Shown here piece by piece: positions 18,856-28,449 of a stretch of DNA of 33,357 nucleotides. The translations under genes were made by a program, and so were the position numbers. How positions within the stretch are numbered: the stretch's first letter is position 1; each line of letters opens with the position of its first letter. The notes beneath the pieces were generated by a model. The model worked only from the letters and a program-made list of their open reading frames with translations. It was not told the DNA's origin and did not search any database. Origin of the DNA: a virus; the IMG/VR virus record IMGVR_UViG_3300029319_000236, positions 1 through 33,357 of that record. The stretch is one strand, 5' to 3'.

Positions 18856-20924
18856 TGGCTAGATTTCAAATAGAATATTATGTAAAAGACGCGGGAACTG
18901 TAAATGTGCCATCTGGCCCACTTGGAGGAAGAGCTGACTTTGAAATTCCTTTTTACACTGGAGGAAGACAAGCTGGCCCAGTTGCCTTTCCTACTTTTAG
19001 TTTTGGGTCTCCTCAAAGGACAGTAACTCAAATAGTAGAAGCTGATACTCAACAAGAAGCAGAAGCACAAATACTGGCAAGAAATCCTAACATTGTAGTT
19101 ACTAGGTTATCAACAGCATTACCAGAGGAAGGTGATCCAGGGTTTATTGGACCAGAACAACTTACTATTGAAGATCAATTAGGTGGTGGTGGAACTATTC
19201 CTAGTGGGGCTACTGTTGATATGGCAGGAGCTACTACTAATTTTGAGGCAGGGCAATCTACAGACACCTCTGATGAAAACATTACACCTGCTGAAGTTGA
19301 CTTAACAAATTTGACACAATACTTATCTCAATTAGGAACAACAGCAGATACACTTCTTAATGAAGTTATAAACAACCGAGAGGATTTTATTCAAACAGAT
19401 CCAACAACTGGAATTAGGACATTTGATCCAATTGCACAACTTGTTTTAGATAGAGCAGCAATAGCTAAACAAGAGGAATTAGAAGAACTTCAACGAGCTT
19501 TTGAAGAAGAACAAAATAGACTACAAAGAGATTCAGACAATATTATAGCCTCCTTACAAACTAATGTTGGTATGGATGCAAACCAAAAACAATTAGAAAT
19601 TGCAAAGGCTCAAAATGAATTAGACAGAGAACTTAGTGCTTTAGAAATTGCATCTGCTGAAAAAATTGCCATTGCCAGAGCAGACGCTGAAAAGGCACAA
19701 GCAGATAGATTGTATGCTCAAAATCAACAACAATTTGAAATTGAACAAGATCGAATAAACGCAAATTTAGGATTGCAATTAGCTGAGTTAGAAAAACGTA
19801 GAGTTTTAGATGAAAAACTTGCCAACATAGAAACTCAAAGGCAAATAGACATTGCTAATATACAGGCTCAAGTTGGTCTAGGTGCTAATGTAACACAAGA
19901 AAGAATTGCAGAAGCAAATCGTTTAGCAGCAGAAAGGTCAGCAGACCAAGCAAGAATAGCAGATATAGAAGTAGGTAGAAGGCAAGCTGTTGCTCAAGAA
20001 CAAGTTGCAGAAACTCAAGCAGATGCACAAATAGAAATAGCAAACGCAAACAGAGCTGCACAAGCAGCTATAGCCCAAGCACAAGCTGATCAAACAACTA
20101 CACTTGCTGAAAAAGAATTAGCAATACAAGAAATATTACAAAGTAGAGATGAAGAAATTGCTAGATTAAATCGTGAGGCAGACAAAGCAATAGCCACTAC
20201 ACAGGCACAAACATCTCCTTTCTTTGGTTTAGATACACCTGCTCAAAGAGCTCAAGCCCAACTTGCAGGAACTGGTGGAGCGTTTGGTGCATTAGGAACA
20301 CTAGCTGCGTCTGGAACACCGTTTACAGCGGAGGATATTTCACAAGCACAAAGAGGAGGACTAAGTGCAGCTGAACAACTAGCGTTAGCAAGAGCACCAG
20401 GTAATCCCTTTAATCTAAGTGCTAACCAACAGATAGCATTACAGACTGCCCTAGCAAGGGGAGGGTTAACTGCCGAAGAACAGTTCAACTTGCAAACAGC
20501 ATTAGCAAGAGGTGGTTTATCTGCTGAAGATCAATTTGCATTACAAACTGCTTTGGCTAGAGGTGGACTTACACCAGAACAAAGGTTAGCAGAACAAAGA
20601 GCTGCAATTGCATCAGATATATTTAGGGCATCACCTCAAACATTAGGTGCATTGTCTGGAGTATTAGGTGGCAATCAAAACTTAAGAACTGCACTTAATC
20701 CATTTTTAGGAACTACATTTACAGGTAATGGTACAACTTCAACTCCTACTACCAATATGTCTGTTCCTACACTTAGACAATACCAGTCACAAACTCCATT
20801 TGAACAAGGAGCAACTCAAGCTAATTTTGCTGCAAGTGGTCAAAATTTAGAAGAGTCAATATTGGGAGGAACTCCTTTTGGAGTAAACATCCCTACAGGT
20901 ACACTATCAGCACAAAATATATAG
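18855..20924 (+). CDS. Long coiled-coil structural protein with 17-residue repeats
   Basis: A 689-residue protein. Residues 1-190 are mixed beta/Gly-rich. About 195-455 is a long Ala/Gln/Glu helix with heptad character (E-E-L-E-E-L-Q-R-A-F-E-E-E; A-E-K-I-A-I-A-R-A-D-A-E-K-A). About 529-579 holds three perfect-length 17-residue repeats, L-Q-T-A-L-A-R-G-G-L-[TS]-[AP]-E-x-x-x-x. The C-terminus is Thr/Gly/Asn-rich. GGAGG precedes ATG 18855. Position between portal and a giant protein suggests an internal, ejection or tail-needle-like component. It resembles no single family that I can name; low-complexity helix can mimic many proteins. Confidence 0.6.
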   Translation: MARFQIEYYVKDAGTVNVPSGPLGGRADFEIPFYTGGRQAGPVAFPTFSFGSPQRTVTQIVEADTQQEAEAQILARNPNIVVTRLSTALPEEGDPGFIGPEQLTIEDQLGGGGTIPSGATVDMAGATTNFEAGQSTDTSDENITPAEVDLTNLTQYLSQLGTTADTLLNEVINNREDFIQTDPTTGIRTFDPIAQLVLDRAAIAKQEELEELQRAFEEEQNRLQRDSDNIIASLQTNVGMDANQKQLEIAKAQNELDRELSALEIASAEKIAIARADAEKAQADRLYAQNQQQFEIEQDRINANLGLQLAELEKRRVLDEKLANIETQRQIDIANIQAQVGLGANVTQERIAEANRLAAERSADQARIADIEVGRRQAVAQEQVAETQADAQIEIANANRAAQAAIAQAQADQTTTLAEKELAIQEILQSRDEEIARLNREADKAIATTQAQTSPFFGLDTPAQRAQAQLAGTGGAFGALGTLAASGTPFTAEDISQAQRGGLSAAEQLALARAPGNPFNLSANQQIALQTALARGGLTAEEQFNLQTALARGGLSAEDQFALQTALARGGLTPEQRLAEQRAAIASDIFRASPQTLGALSGVLGGNQNLRTALNPFLGTTFTGNGTTSTPTTNMSVPTLRQYQSQTPFEQGATQANFAASGQNLEESILGGTPFGVNIPTGTLSAQNI
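20439..20591 (+). repeat. Three tandem 51-bp (17-codon) coding repeats
   Basis: Units start at 20439, 20490 and 20541, each encoding L-Q-T-A-L-A-R-G-G-L plus seven variable residues. DNA identity between units is lower than protein identity, so the repeats are old and under selection. Confidence 0.8.
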
Positions 20925-20932
20925 GAGGCTAA

Positions 20933-23900
20933 ATGACAATACCACCTTTTGGAATAGGATATCCTTCTTCTGATAGATCGACATTCTTTGAAAAGTTGAA
21001 ACAAAAAAGACTTGAAGAACAAAAACGTCAAGAACAAAGACTGGCAGTTGCTCGTCAAAACCAACAAGCCGCTCGTGATGCTCAAAGAATCAAAGAACAA
21101 TATGAACAAAATAATGTTGTTACACAGTTAGGCCCAGTAATAACTCCAACTCCAGGGCAATATATTCCTGTGCCTCCAAGCACAGCAAAAGATACTTATG
21201 TAAAAAATCTTAACACTTCAAACCCACACAGAATAGATTACGGTACTTTTTTTGGGTCAGGTGTTTTAGAAAATATAACAGAGGCAGGTATAACTACACT
21301 GGGTAAATTAGAACCAGCTATACAAACTGCTGTAGGATTAGGTGCAAGATTAATTCCTGGAGAACAAGAGTTTGATAAACAACTTAGAGAAGTTATAAAA
21401 GAAAGAGAACAAGCTGGTAAGACTGCTGGTGTTAGACAGTTTTTTGCATCTGGAACTGAAGCAGCTAGACGTGCAGAGAGTTTACAAAGAGGCTCAGAGT
21501 ACATTGCATCTGTAGGTCTTTCTGCATTACCAGATAATTTATTCTTTTCTGGAATAGAAACTGATGCTTTGAATGAAAAAAGAAAAAGATATTTTGAAGA
21601 GTATACAGGAGAGAAATGGACTTTTGGTAATTCTTTGAAATACTTTACTGATGATCTTCGTGCAACTAGACAGGCATACCTAGAAGTAGAACAACCTAAA
21701 TTTGTAAAAGGAACTTTAGAATTTTTTGGTGACCCAATAAACTTATTGTCTGGTGGTACTTTTGCAGAGATTACAGCAGCAACAAAAATTGTCAAAGCAG
21801 CATCAATGAAATCTCTTAGATTGGCACAAAAACCTTTTGGTTATCAAAAGATAATGAAAGGAGATAACACCATTGAAGATAATTTCAAAGCAGGTAGAGA
21901 TGTAACAGACCCAGAAGTAAAAGCAGAAATGGAAGACCGAATAATCTTTGATGTGCCAAATGGACACGATAGAATTATTCCTCCTCTTGAAGGTGTTGAT
22001 GTTGTAAAAAAATACAGAAACGTAAAAAAATCTGAAACAAAATTAAATATATCTTCTAATGCTTTATTTCAAAAAGTAAAAGATGATATAACAAAAACTT
22101 CTCCAGATAAATTGGTCAGACTAATTAAGCAAGGAGACAAAATATTAAACCACCTAGGATTAGGAACTATAGGGAGGCACTTATCTGCTGGAGCTAGATT
22201 AGTAAGTCCTAGGTTTGTTGCTAATGCAAGTACAGATAGTGCAAATGTTAGAAACCTAGAAACATATATGACTATACTAGAAGCAGACATGGCTAGTAAA
22301 GCAGCCGCTAGTTCAAATTTATTAATTAATAAAATAGGGTATTTCAATGATGTTTTCAAACCAGGGGCTCAACAAGGCAATAAAGGTTTTGACATTATAG
22401 AGGAGGTTGGAGATGGAACAATTAGGTTCAATGCTAACTTCAATAAAAAAATTGTAGACGAAGCAATAAAAGCGGATAAAGCTGCAATAAACTTAATGAG
22501 AGAACGTGGTCTAAAGGTAGATGATATTACTGAAAAAGAATTTCTATTAGATATGCAAGGTGTAAACCTTATAGGGCAAAAAATTAGAAAAAATAGAATA
22601 AAACAAGAAATACCATTACATGAATCTACTATAGCAACAGCATTGGTAACCTTTAAACAAACTCCAGGTAACCCAAACAAATATATTGTAGATTTAAATC
22701 CTGCATTTAAAAAAAGTAATAATATGTTTTACGATAAAACAAATGACAAGATAACTCCACTAGGTGATTACTTTATACAAAAGTCAGCTTATTATCAAAA
22801 CATGGCTAACTCTATAGGGCAGTTTGGTAAACCTATAATAGTCAAAAAAACTGTTAGGAAAAGAAATCCAGTTACAGGAAAACTTGAAAAAGATCCAATA
22901 ACTGGAGAACAAATATTAGAACAACTTGATTTTGAATTAACAGGAGCTAATAAGGCTAAGTATTTACAGGTTGCAAACGGACACGTTAGCAGGAAGGCTT
23001 ATTGGGATGCTACATTATCGTCAAGTAATAAATATGAAAAGGTTGGTAATTATAAAAATGCTAACGATAAAATAGGTAAGTACACTGACGAGTATCGTAA
23101 ATCTTTACAAGACGCAGAGGATTTATATTCATTAGCAGGAAGAGGTGAAATTAAATACCTAAGTCCAGAAGATGCTTTGAACTTGGCTACCCAAGCACAC
23201 TTTCATCAAATTGCTCAGATTGTAAGGAAAGACCAGTATACAAAATTATTCTTACAAAACCCTGCTCTTAGAGAACAATACAAGGTAACAGTAGCTGTAG
23301 GAAACAAAGCACCTGAAATAGGATTGTTTGATATAAGAACAAATATAGCAACAGGTAAAACAAAAGTTTACGAAATAAAAAAGCAAACCAAGAAACAAAC
23401 TCCAGTAGAAGAAACAGATGAATTTAGTAGAGTTTACGATCAACTCTTTTTTCAAGATAGACGTTTAGCAGAAGACTTTGCTAGAAAAGCAGGAATATTA
23501 TTAGAGGCTGATGGCAGAACTTTAGCAGATTTGAAATCAGTAGGTGCTATGAGTGACGCTTTCAAAAGAGTGTTGTTAGGAGAAACAGGAAAGACGGTAT
23601 TAGATTTCCCTGCAAAGTCTATAAAAACTGTTACATCAGGTGGTAGGTTGTTTGGTACTGGTATTGATATAGCGGGTTCTTTTCTATACGGAATGATATT
23701 CTTTGGTAAGGCAAACTCAGAAATTCTAAAAGGTATTAGGCAAGGTGACAAGGCTAGAATTGGTGCAGGATTAGATATTGCAAAAACTTTGGCTAGTGCT
23801 CAATCAAATGCGTTTAGAGCTTTTCTTGGTAAAGTTCCTAAGATTGGTAAAGACACAAGAAAAATATCTCAAGACATTTGGAGTCCAGATAAACATGCAA

Positions 23901-25879
23901 GTATAAAAAGAGCTGCACAATCTGGTGTAATTTTTAACAAACAAACAATAGAGACTTTTGAATTAATAAACAGTAACAGTATTTTGAACGTCAAAGGTGT
24001 AAATAGAATATTCAAACCGTTTGAAAACATTTGGAGAAACTCTATTGATGAAATAAAAATAGGTACATGGGATGCCTTAACTAAACACTTAGACCCAACT
24101 AACCCAGCACATGCAACTCAAATGAGAGAGATTGCAGAGTTTATAAACAAAGGTATGGGTACTTTAGATAGTGCAGCAAGAGGTGTTGGTAGGGCTCAAC
24201 GAGATATAGAAAGTGCGTATTTATTTTTCTCTCCAAGGATGACACGTTCTATAATTGCACTGTTAGGTGATGCAGTAACTATGGGTGGTAAGCAAGGTCA
24301 ACTTGCAAGAGAAGGTGCAATAGGTGGTTTTGCAGCATTAAACCTTTACACATATGCAATAGGTCAGGCACTAGGGCAAGAAGTAAACCTCAACCCTATG
24401 GAGAAAGATTATATGCAAATAAAAATAGGTGGTGTTAGTGTAGGACCAGGTGGACAGATAGTTTCATTACCTAGAGCTGCATTTAGATTGGCAGCAGGCC
24501 CAGATGATACAGATGCTTTATATCAAGAAACAGACGTAAATGGAGATTATAGAGATCAACCTTGGTTTAAGTTTATAAGAAGCAGGGCATTTTCTTCACC
24601 AGGTGGTTCTATGTTGTTAGAAGCAGTTACTGGTCAAAATTATTTTGGAGAAGATTATGAAGGTGTAGGAGATTTTGCAATTGCACAGGGTGGTAGACTG
24701 TTACCGTTTTGGGCATCTGGAATTGTTGACAGTGCTTTTGATGAAGCACAATATACTTCTGCATTAGGAGGTGCATTTGAGTTTGGAGGTTTGAGAACTG
24801 CACCAGAAACTGTTTGGTCTCGTAACAAACAATTGTTAGAAGATGCAACAAGATTGTTATACCCTGATTCACTTTCTTATAAAGAACTAGATCCTATTGC
24901 AAAAAAATTACTTAGAGAAGAGTTAGCAAAAGAAGAAGGTGGATTCTTTAGTAGAGAAAATGTACCTGGGGGAATAGAAATATTAGAAGACTATCAAAAA
25001 ACAAATAGGATTATGGAGAACGAAAGGTCTAAAAATAATCAAGACACAAATAAAATTAATGAGTTTTATGATGAGTTAGAAAGAATTAACACTCTAAAAG
25101 AAACAGAAAAACAAACAATGCTAAGTGCATATAAAGATAGCCGTCAAAATACTAGAGACCGAAGGCAGATGATACAAGAACTTAATGCAAAGTACGCACC
25201 AGATTACGATAGACTTTATGATCCTCGAGGTGAATACGCAGATGTTCTGAATTATCTAACAAGACTTGATACTTCTAGAGGGTTAGAAAGCCCAGAGTCA
25301 ACATGGATAACTACATACAAGAATGAAGTTTTATATAACGATGATTTTGATATGGTTTCAGTAGACAATATAGAATACTTTGATTATGCAAGACAAGAAC
25401 AAACAAAAAGAGAGTGGATAAACAAATACGGTACAGAGGCATTTGAATATGTAAGGCAGTATTTTGCAGTAACTCAAGACTTAGCACCAGACGAAAAAGA
25501 ACTAAAAGATGCTAGAGAATACTTTTCCTATTACTGGGATGCTACTGAGTTAGCTGCAATAGAAGATACTGCAAGGCAGTTCAATACATCTAAAGAGATT
25601 ATAGAAAACCTAGTTTACAGTTTGCCAGGACTGACAGAAGATCAAAGGGCAGGGTTTAGAAAGTTCCCTGAGATTAGGTTTTACGAAAAAAGAAGAAAAA
25701 ATATACAAGAAGAATTGCGTAAAAACAATCAAGGATTAGATGGTTTTATATACAGGTGGAACTATTCAGATACACTCTTACATCCTAAAAATAAAGGAAG
25801 TGAGACTTTTTGGACAGACAAACGTGCTATTGACTTGACTAATCCTAATCACTTATACTTTATTTATAATAACAATTAA
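20933..25879 (+). CDS. Giant virion protein (1648 aa), ejection-protein candidate
   Basis: A 1648-residue protein, the largest in the window, with AGGAGG (20924-20929) before ATG 20933. The N-terminus is a charged Gln/Arg/Lys helix (E-K-L-K-Q-K-R-L-E-E-Q-K-R-Q-E-Q-R). The middle has Y-L-F-F-S-P-R-M-T-R-S-I-I-A-L-L-G-D and a Gly-rich hydrophobic segment (G-G-F-A-A-L-N-L-Y-T-Y-A-I-G-Q-A-L-G-Q), then R-D-Q-P-W-F-K-F-I-R-S-R. These resemble giant proteins of marine phages and 'large polyvalent protein' modules. Size, helical content and membrane-active-looking segments suit an internal protein ejected with DNA, like T7 gp16. No lytic transglycosylase or other enzyme motif was identified. Placement before scaffold and capsid genes is unusual. 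Confidence 0.65.
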   Translation: MTIPPFGIGYPSSDRSTFFEKLKQKRLEEQKRQEQRLAVARQNQQAARDAQRIKEQYEQNNVVTQLGPVITPTPGQYIPVPPSTAKDTYVKNLNTSNPHRIDYGTFFGSGVLENITEAGITTLGKLEPAIQTAVGLGARLIPGEQEFDKQLREVIKEREQAGKTAGVRQFFASGTEAARRAESLQRGSEYIASVGLSALPDNLFFSGIETDALNEKRKRYFEEYTGEKWTFGNSLKYFTDDLRATRQAYLEVEQPKFVKGTLEFFGDPINLLSGGTFAEITAATKIVKAASMKSLRLAQKPFGYQKIMKGDNTIEDNFKAGRDVTDPEVKAEMEDRIIFDVPNGHDRIIPPLEGVDVVKKYRNVKKSETKLNISSNALFQKVKDDITKTSPDKLVRLIKQGDKILNHLGLGTIGRHLSAGARLVSPRFVANASTDSANVRNLETYMTILEADMASKAAASSNLLINKIGYFNDVFKPGAQQGNKGFDIIEEVGDGTIRFNANFNKKIVDEAIKADKAAINLMRERGLKVDDITEKEFLLDMQGVNLIGQKIRKNRIKQEIPLHESTIATALVTFKQTPGNPNKYIVDLNPAFKKSNNMFYDKTNDKITPLGDYFIQKSAYYQNMANSIGQFGKPIIVKKTVRKRNPVTGKLEKDPITGEQILEQLDFELTGANKAKYLQVANGHVSRKAYWDATLSSSNKYEKVGNYKNANDKIGKYTDEYRKSLQDAEDLYSLAGRGEIKYLSPEDALNLATQAHFHQIAQIVRKDQYTKLFLQNPALREQYKVTVAVGNKAPEIGLFDIRTNIATGKTKVYEIKKQTKKQTPVEETDEFSRVYDQLFFQDRRLAEDFARKAGILLEADGRTLADLKSVGAMSDAFKRVLLGETGKTVLDFPAKSIKTVTSGGRLFGTGIDIAGSFLYGMIFFGKANSEILKGIRQGDKARIGAGLDIAKTLASAQSNAFRAFLGKVPKIGKDTRKISQDIWSPDKHASIKRAAQSGVIFNKQTIETFELINSNSILNVKGVNRIFKPFENIWRNSIDEIKIGTWDALTKHLDPTNPAHATQMREIAEFINKGMGTLDSAARGVGRAQRDIESAYLFFSPRMTRSIIALLGDAVTMGGKQGQLAREGAIGGFAALNLYTYAIGQALGQEVNLNPMEKDYMQIKIGGVSVGPGGQIVSLPRAAFRLAAGPDDTDALYQETDVNGDYRDQPWFKFIRSRAFSSPGGSMLLEAVTGQNYFGEDYEGVGDFAIAQGGRLLPFWASGIVDSAFDEAQYTSALGGAFEFGGLRTAPETVWSRNKQLLEDATRLLYPDSLSYKELDPIAKKLLREELAKEEGGFFSRENVPGGIEILEDYQKTNRIMENERSKNNQDTNKINEFYDELERINTLKETEKQTMLSAYKDSRQNTRDRRQMIQELNAKYAPDYDRLYDPRGEYADVLNYLTRLDTSRGLESPESTWITTYKNEVLYNDDFDMVSVDNIEYFDYARQEQTKREWINKYGTEAFEYVRQYFAVTQDLAPDEKELKDAREYFSYYWDATELAAIEDTARQFNTSKEIIENLVYSLPGLTEDQRAGFRKFPEIRFYEKRRKNIQEELRKNNQGLDGFIYRWNYSDTLLHPKNKGSETFWTDKRAIDLTNPNHLYFIYNNN

Positions 25880-25909
25880 AACTATCTATGGATAGAAAGG
25901 TCTAAGGAC

Positions 25910-26689
25910 ATGGCAGAAGAAGTCAAACAAAACTCACCAGAAGCAACTGCACAACAAATTCTTGCAGACAATTCCAAGGAACAACCCCAAGAAACTGTAG
26001 CAACTCCTGAACAACCAGCAACAACTGAGACTCCAGACGTATCAAGTTTAGTAGACAAAAGACTACAAGACTTTATAGGAAAAGAACAAGGTAGACTGGC
26101 ACAAGTGTCAGGACAAAAGATAGCCGAGGTGAAACAATCTTTTGACAGTAAGTTAGAAGAATTGAATCAGAGATTAGAACCTTTGATGCAAATGGCTAAC
26201 GCACAAGAAAGAGAAAGACTTCTTAACCTTGACAATGAACAACTAGCAGAGATGGTATTAAAACAAAGGTCACAACCAGCTACGGCACAACCACAACCTG
26301 TACAACAGGAACAACAAGTAGACCCTAATATAAATGCTTTGGCAACAGCTACACAGGATTTGTTAAATCAAAACGGTCTTGATATGAAAATAGAAGACTC
26401 AAGATTGTGGGATGGATATACCCAGGGTATGTCTTTATTGCAGTCAATTGATTTAGCAAGAAAAAATATTGAGAAAATGAAAGGCTCACAACCTCAACAG
26501 ACTCAACAACCTGCGGCAACTACACCACCTCCAGCTACTCCTTCAACTCAAGGTGCTCCACAAAAAAGCGTAAAAACAATTAGCAGTTTGTCTGATGCAG
26601 CACAATTATTTGCAGATGGTAATATAGACTCTACTCAATATAGAGATGCCAAGAAACAAATAAAAAGTTCTGGGTCAGCAACATTATAA
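25910..26689 (+). CDS. Putative scaffolding protein
   Basis: A 259-residue, Gln/Glu/Pro/Thr-rich protein directly before the major capsid gene. The N-terminus is disordered-looking (E-A-T-A-Q-Q-I-L-A-D; P-Q-E-T-V-A-T-P-E-Q-P-A), the middle helical (V-K-Q-S-F-D-S-K-L-E-E-L-N-Q-R-L-E-P-L-M-Q), and the C-terminus is a short basic helix (A-K-K-Q-I-K-S-S). Scaffolds typically are helical, Gln-rich, poorly conserved, adjacent to the capsid gene and basic at the C-terminus where they bind coat protein. No protease motif is visible. AAGG lies before ATG 25910. Confidence 0.65.
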   Translation: MAEEVKQNSPEATAQQILADNSKEQPQETVATPEQPATTETPDVSSLVDKRLQDFIGKEQGRLAQVSGQKIAEVKQSFDSKLEELNQRLEPLMQMANAQERERLLNLDNEQLAEMVLKQRSQPATAQPQPVQQEQQVDPNINALATATQDLLNQNGLDMKIEDSRLWDGYTQGMSLLQSIDLARKNIEKMKGSQPQQTQQPAATTPPPATPSTQGAPQKSVKTISSLSDAAQLFADGNIDSTQYRDAKKQIKSSGSATL

Positions 26690-26701
26690 GGAAATAAAAC
26701 A

Positions 26702-27598
26702 ATGGCAACAGGATTATCCCTTTCAAGCTCCTCGAGTTTGAGTGATATGTCTAAAATCATTGTCGCTGAATCAATTGATAACGTAGAGCCGTCAGCACCT
26801 ATGATGGACCTTGTGATGAGGTATGATATAGAAGCTGGCAGTAAACAGATCAACGTTCCTATTTGGGGAAGACAAAGTGCAGTAGCTCTTACTGAAGGTG
26901 TAGATTTATCTGTACCACAGCAGGTTACAGCAACAGTTGTAAGTTTGACTGCATCTGAACACGGAATACTATCATTTGTTAGTGACCGATTACGACATGA
27001 AAACAACGAAAACGTACTGTCAGCAGTAGGTACTATGCACGGTCGTGCAGTAGGAAGACTACTAGACAGTGACTTATTGACACTATTAGATGGTTTCTCA
27101 AAGTCTGTACCAGGTGCAGGTAGCAATGCAACATTTACTACAATTGCAGGTGCAGTATCTTATTTGAGAACCGACAACAACTCAACATTTGGACCAGCTC
27201 CAAGTAGACCTAATGCAGTTCTACACCCAGAGCAGATACGAAGGTTGACTCAAGAACTTGCAGGTATACAAGCAGGTGGCACAGGAATGCCAGCTCAGAC
27301 TGTACCAGAAGGCCCATCAGCTGACATAATCAGTTCTTACTGGAGAGGTAACGACCCAGTATTTGGTGTCCCGATCTATGAAGATGGAAACATCACACGA
27401 GATGGATCAGGTGACTCAAAAGGTGGAGTCTTTGCAATGGAAGCATTAGCTCTTGCAATGCAGAAAGAAATTACTGCTGAGGAAGAGAGAGACGCATCTC
27501 TAAGAGGTACTGAGATTGTAACAACTGGTACTTGGGGTGAGTCAGAAATCGTAGATACTTGGGGAGTTGAAATACTTTCAGCTACTGATGCTGTCTAA
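26702..27598 (+). CDS. Major capsid protein, HK97-fold type
   Basis: A 298-residue protein in the coat position after the scaffold. Features common to such coats: V-P-I-W-G-R-Q-S-A-V-A-L-T-E-G-V-D-L-S (52-70), helix-rich L-S-A-V-G-T-M-H-G-R-A-V-G-R-L-L-D-S-D-L (105-125), N-A-V-L-H-P-E-Q-I-R-R-L (176-187), then F-G-V-P-I-Y-E-D and F-A-M-E-A-L-A-L-A-M-Q. Codon use has more C/G at third positions than its neighbours, as in highly expressed genes. AAGGAAA precedes the ATG. The N-terminus is Ser-rich and short, with no obvious prohead cleavage domain, consistent with a separate scaffold. Confidence 0.85.
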   Translation: MATGLSLSSSSSLSDMSKIIVAESIDNVEPSAPMMDLVMRYDIEAGSKQINVPIWGRQSAVALTEGVDLSVPQQVTATVVSLTASEHGILSFVSDRLRHENNENVLSAVGTMHGRAVGRLLDSDLLTLLDGFSKSVPGAGSNATFTTIAGAVSYLRTDNNSTFGPAPSRPNAVLHPEQIRRLTQELAGIQAGGTGMPAQTVPEGPSADIISSYWRGNDPVFGVPIYEDGNITRDGSGDSKGGVFAMEALALAMQKEITAEEERDASLRGTEIVTTGTWGESEIVDTWGVEILSATDAV

Positions 27599-27614
27599 GA
27601 AAGGTAGGTAATTT

Positions 27615-27974
27615 GTGGTAACTCAGGATACGTCTCAATGGATTAACAAAAAACGAGGACACGTCAAAAGGTTCTTGAGTGAATCTATTGCAGAGTTAAA
27701 CCTTGATATTCCAGCTGATGCTGAGAAGGTGACACTTTATGACCAGAGAGATGGTTCAAAGTTAGTCATCCCGAGATATGCCGCAGACACTTATCTAAAA
27801 AAACCGTTTACCATTTGTGATATAAAAAATGGAACAATTGTAGATAACATAGACTCCAACAAAAAATTATTTGATTGGAAGCCACCTTCTAAGATTGAGG
27901 ATAGTGTAGCCAGCGCAGGTAAAGCTATCTCAAAAACTAAGAAACGAAAAAGAGGAAAGAGAGGTAGAAGATAA
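27615..27974 (+). CDS. Small head protein with basic tail (GTG start)
   Basis: A 119-residue protein beginning at GTG 27615 after AAGGTAGG. Middle: A-D-A-E-K-V-T-L-Y-D-Q-R-D-G-S-K-L-V-I-P-R-Y (strands), then F-T-I-C-D-I-K-N-G-T-I-V. The last 15 residues are a K-T-K-K-R-K-R-G-K-R-G-R-R tail, probably contacting DNA or capsid. It overlaps the next gene by one base. Could be a head completion, minor capsid or decoration protein; no family recognised. Confidence 0.55.
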   Translation: MVTQDTSQWINKKRGHVKRFLSESIAELNLDIPADAEKVTLYDQRDGSKLVIPRYAADTYLKKPFTICDIKNGTIVDNIDSNKKLFDWKPPSKIEDSVASAGKAISKTKKRKRGKRGRR

Positions 27975-28447
27975 TGGAACAACCAGTTATTGCACCACCG
28001 AAAATAATGCAAAACTATTGGAGGGATGAAGTCATTGCACAACATCCTGACATGGTTAAGGAATATTTGGAGAGGAACAATTTACAGGAATTACCGTTAC
28101 CTGAATACGTTACACCAGATCAAGCGATATTTTATCGTGAGATAAATGGTGAATGGGAAACTCTTAAGTACCCTGGACAGATTCATGGTCTCGCCACTGC
28201 CGTACAGAAAAATTGGCTCATGGCTCGCCCTGTGCTTGAGACGTTAGAAGCCGATAGTACCGAAGCTTCCAGTGAGAGCAGTCTAGAGGTGGCTACCGAT
28301 ATGTTAGCACAAGAGTTAAAGAAACGGGAAACAAGAGAAATTAACAAAAGTAAATCTTTGAAATGTACTGTAAAAGGTTGCAGAAAAAGATTTGCTACAG
28401 AGAGTAACATGAAGATTCATATTACTCGGAAACATAAGGAAAATTAA
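27974..28447 (+). CDS. Head-module protein with C-terminal C2H2 zinc finger
   Basis: A 157-residue protein. Residues 1-125 are acidic and helical, without a recognised domain. The C-terminus carries a classical C2H2 finger: C131-x4-C136-x12-H149-x4-H154, with the expected F140 and hydrophobic M146, inside K-C-T-V-K-G-C-R-K-R-F-A-T-E and ending H-I-T-R-K-H. C2H2 fingers are mainly eukaryotic, but isolated ones occur in phages. Its place between capsid genes suggests it is virion-linked, perhaps binding DNA, RNA or another protein. The four ligands are all present. The gene starts at the TAATGG junction and is translationally coupled. Confidence 0.75.
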   Translation: MEQPVIAPPKIMQNYWRDEVIAQHPDMVKEYLERNNLQELPLPEYVTPDQAIFYREINGEWETLKYPGQIHGLATAVQKNWLMARPVLETLEADSTEASSESSLEVATDMLAQELKKRETREINKSKSLKCTVKGCRKRFATESNMKIHITRKHKEN

Positions 28448-28449
28448 CT

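Noticed and set aside
21238-21795. 185-codon leftward frame inside the giant protein gene
   Set aside because: Typical antisense shadow of a long gene; no motif, no start signal, and no antisense genes in the late block.
26635-27126. 163-codon leftward frame opposite the major capsid gene
   Set aside because: Antisense shadow; composition (Ser/Pro/Thr/Leu) follows from capsid codons, and nothing supports expression.
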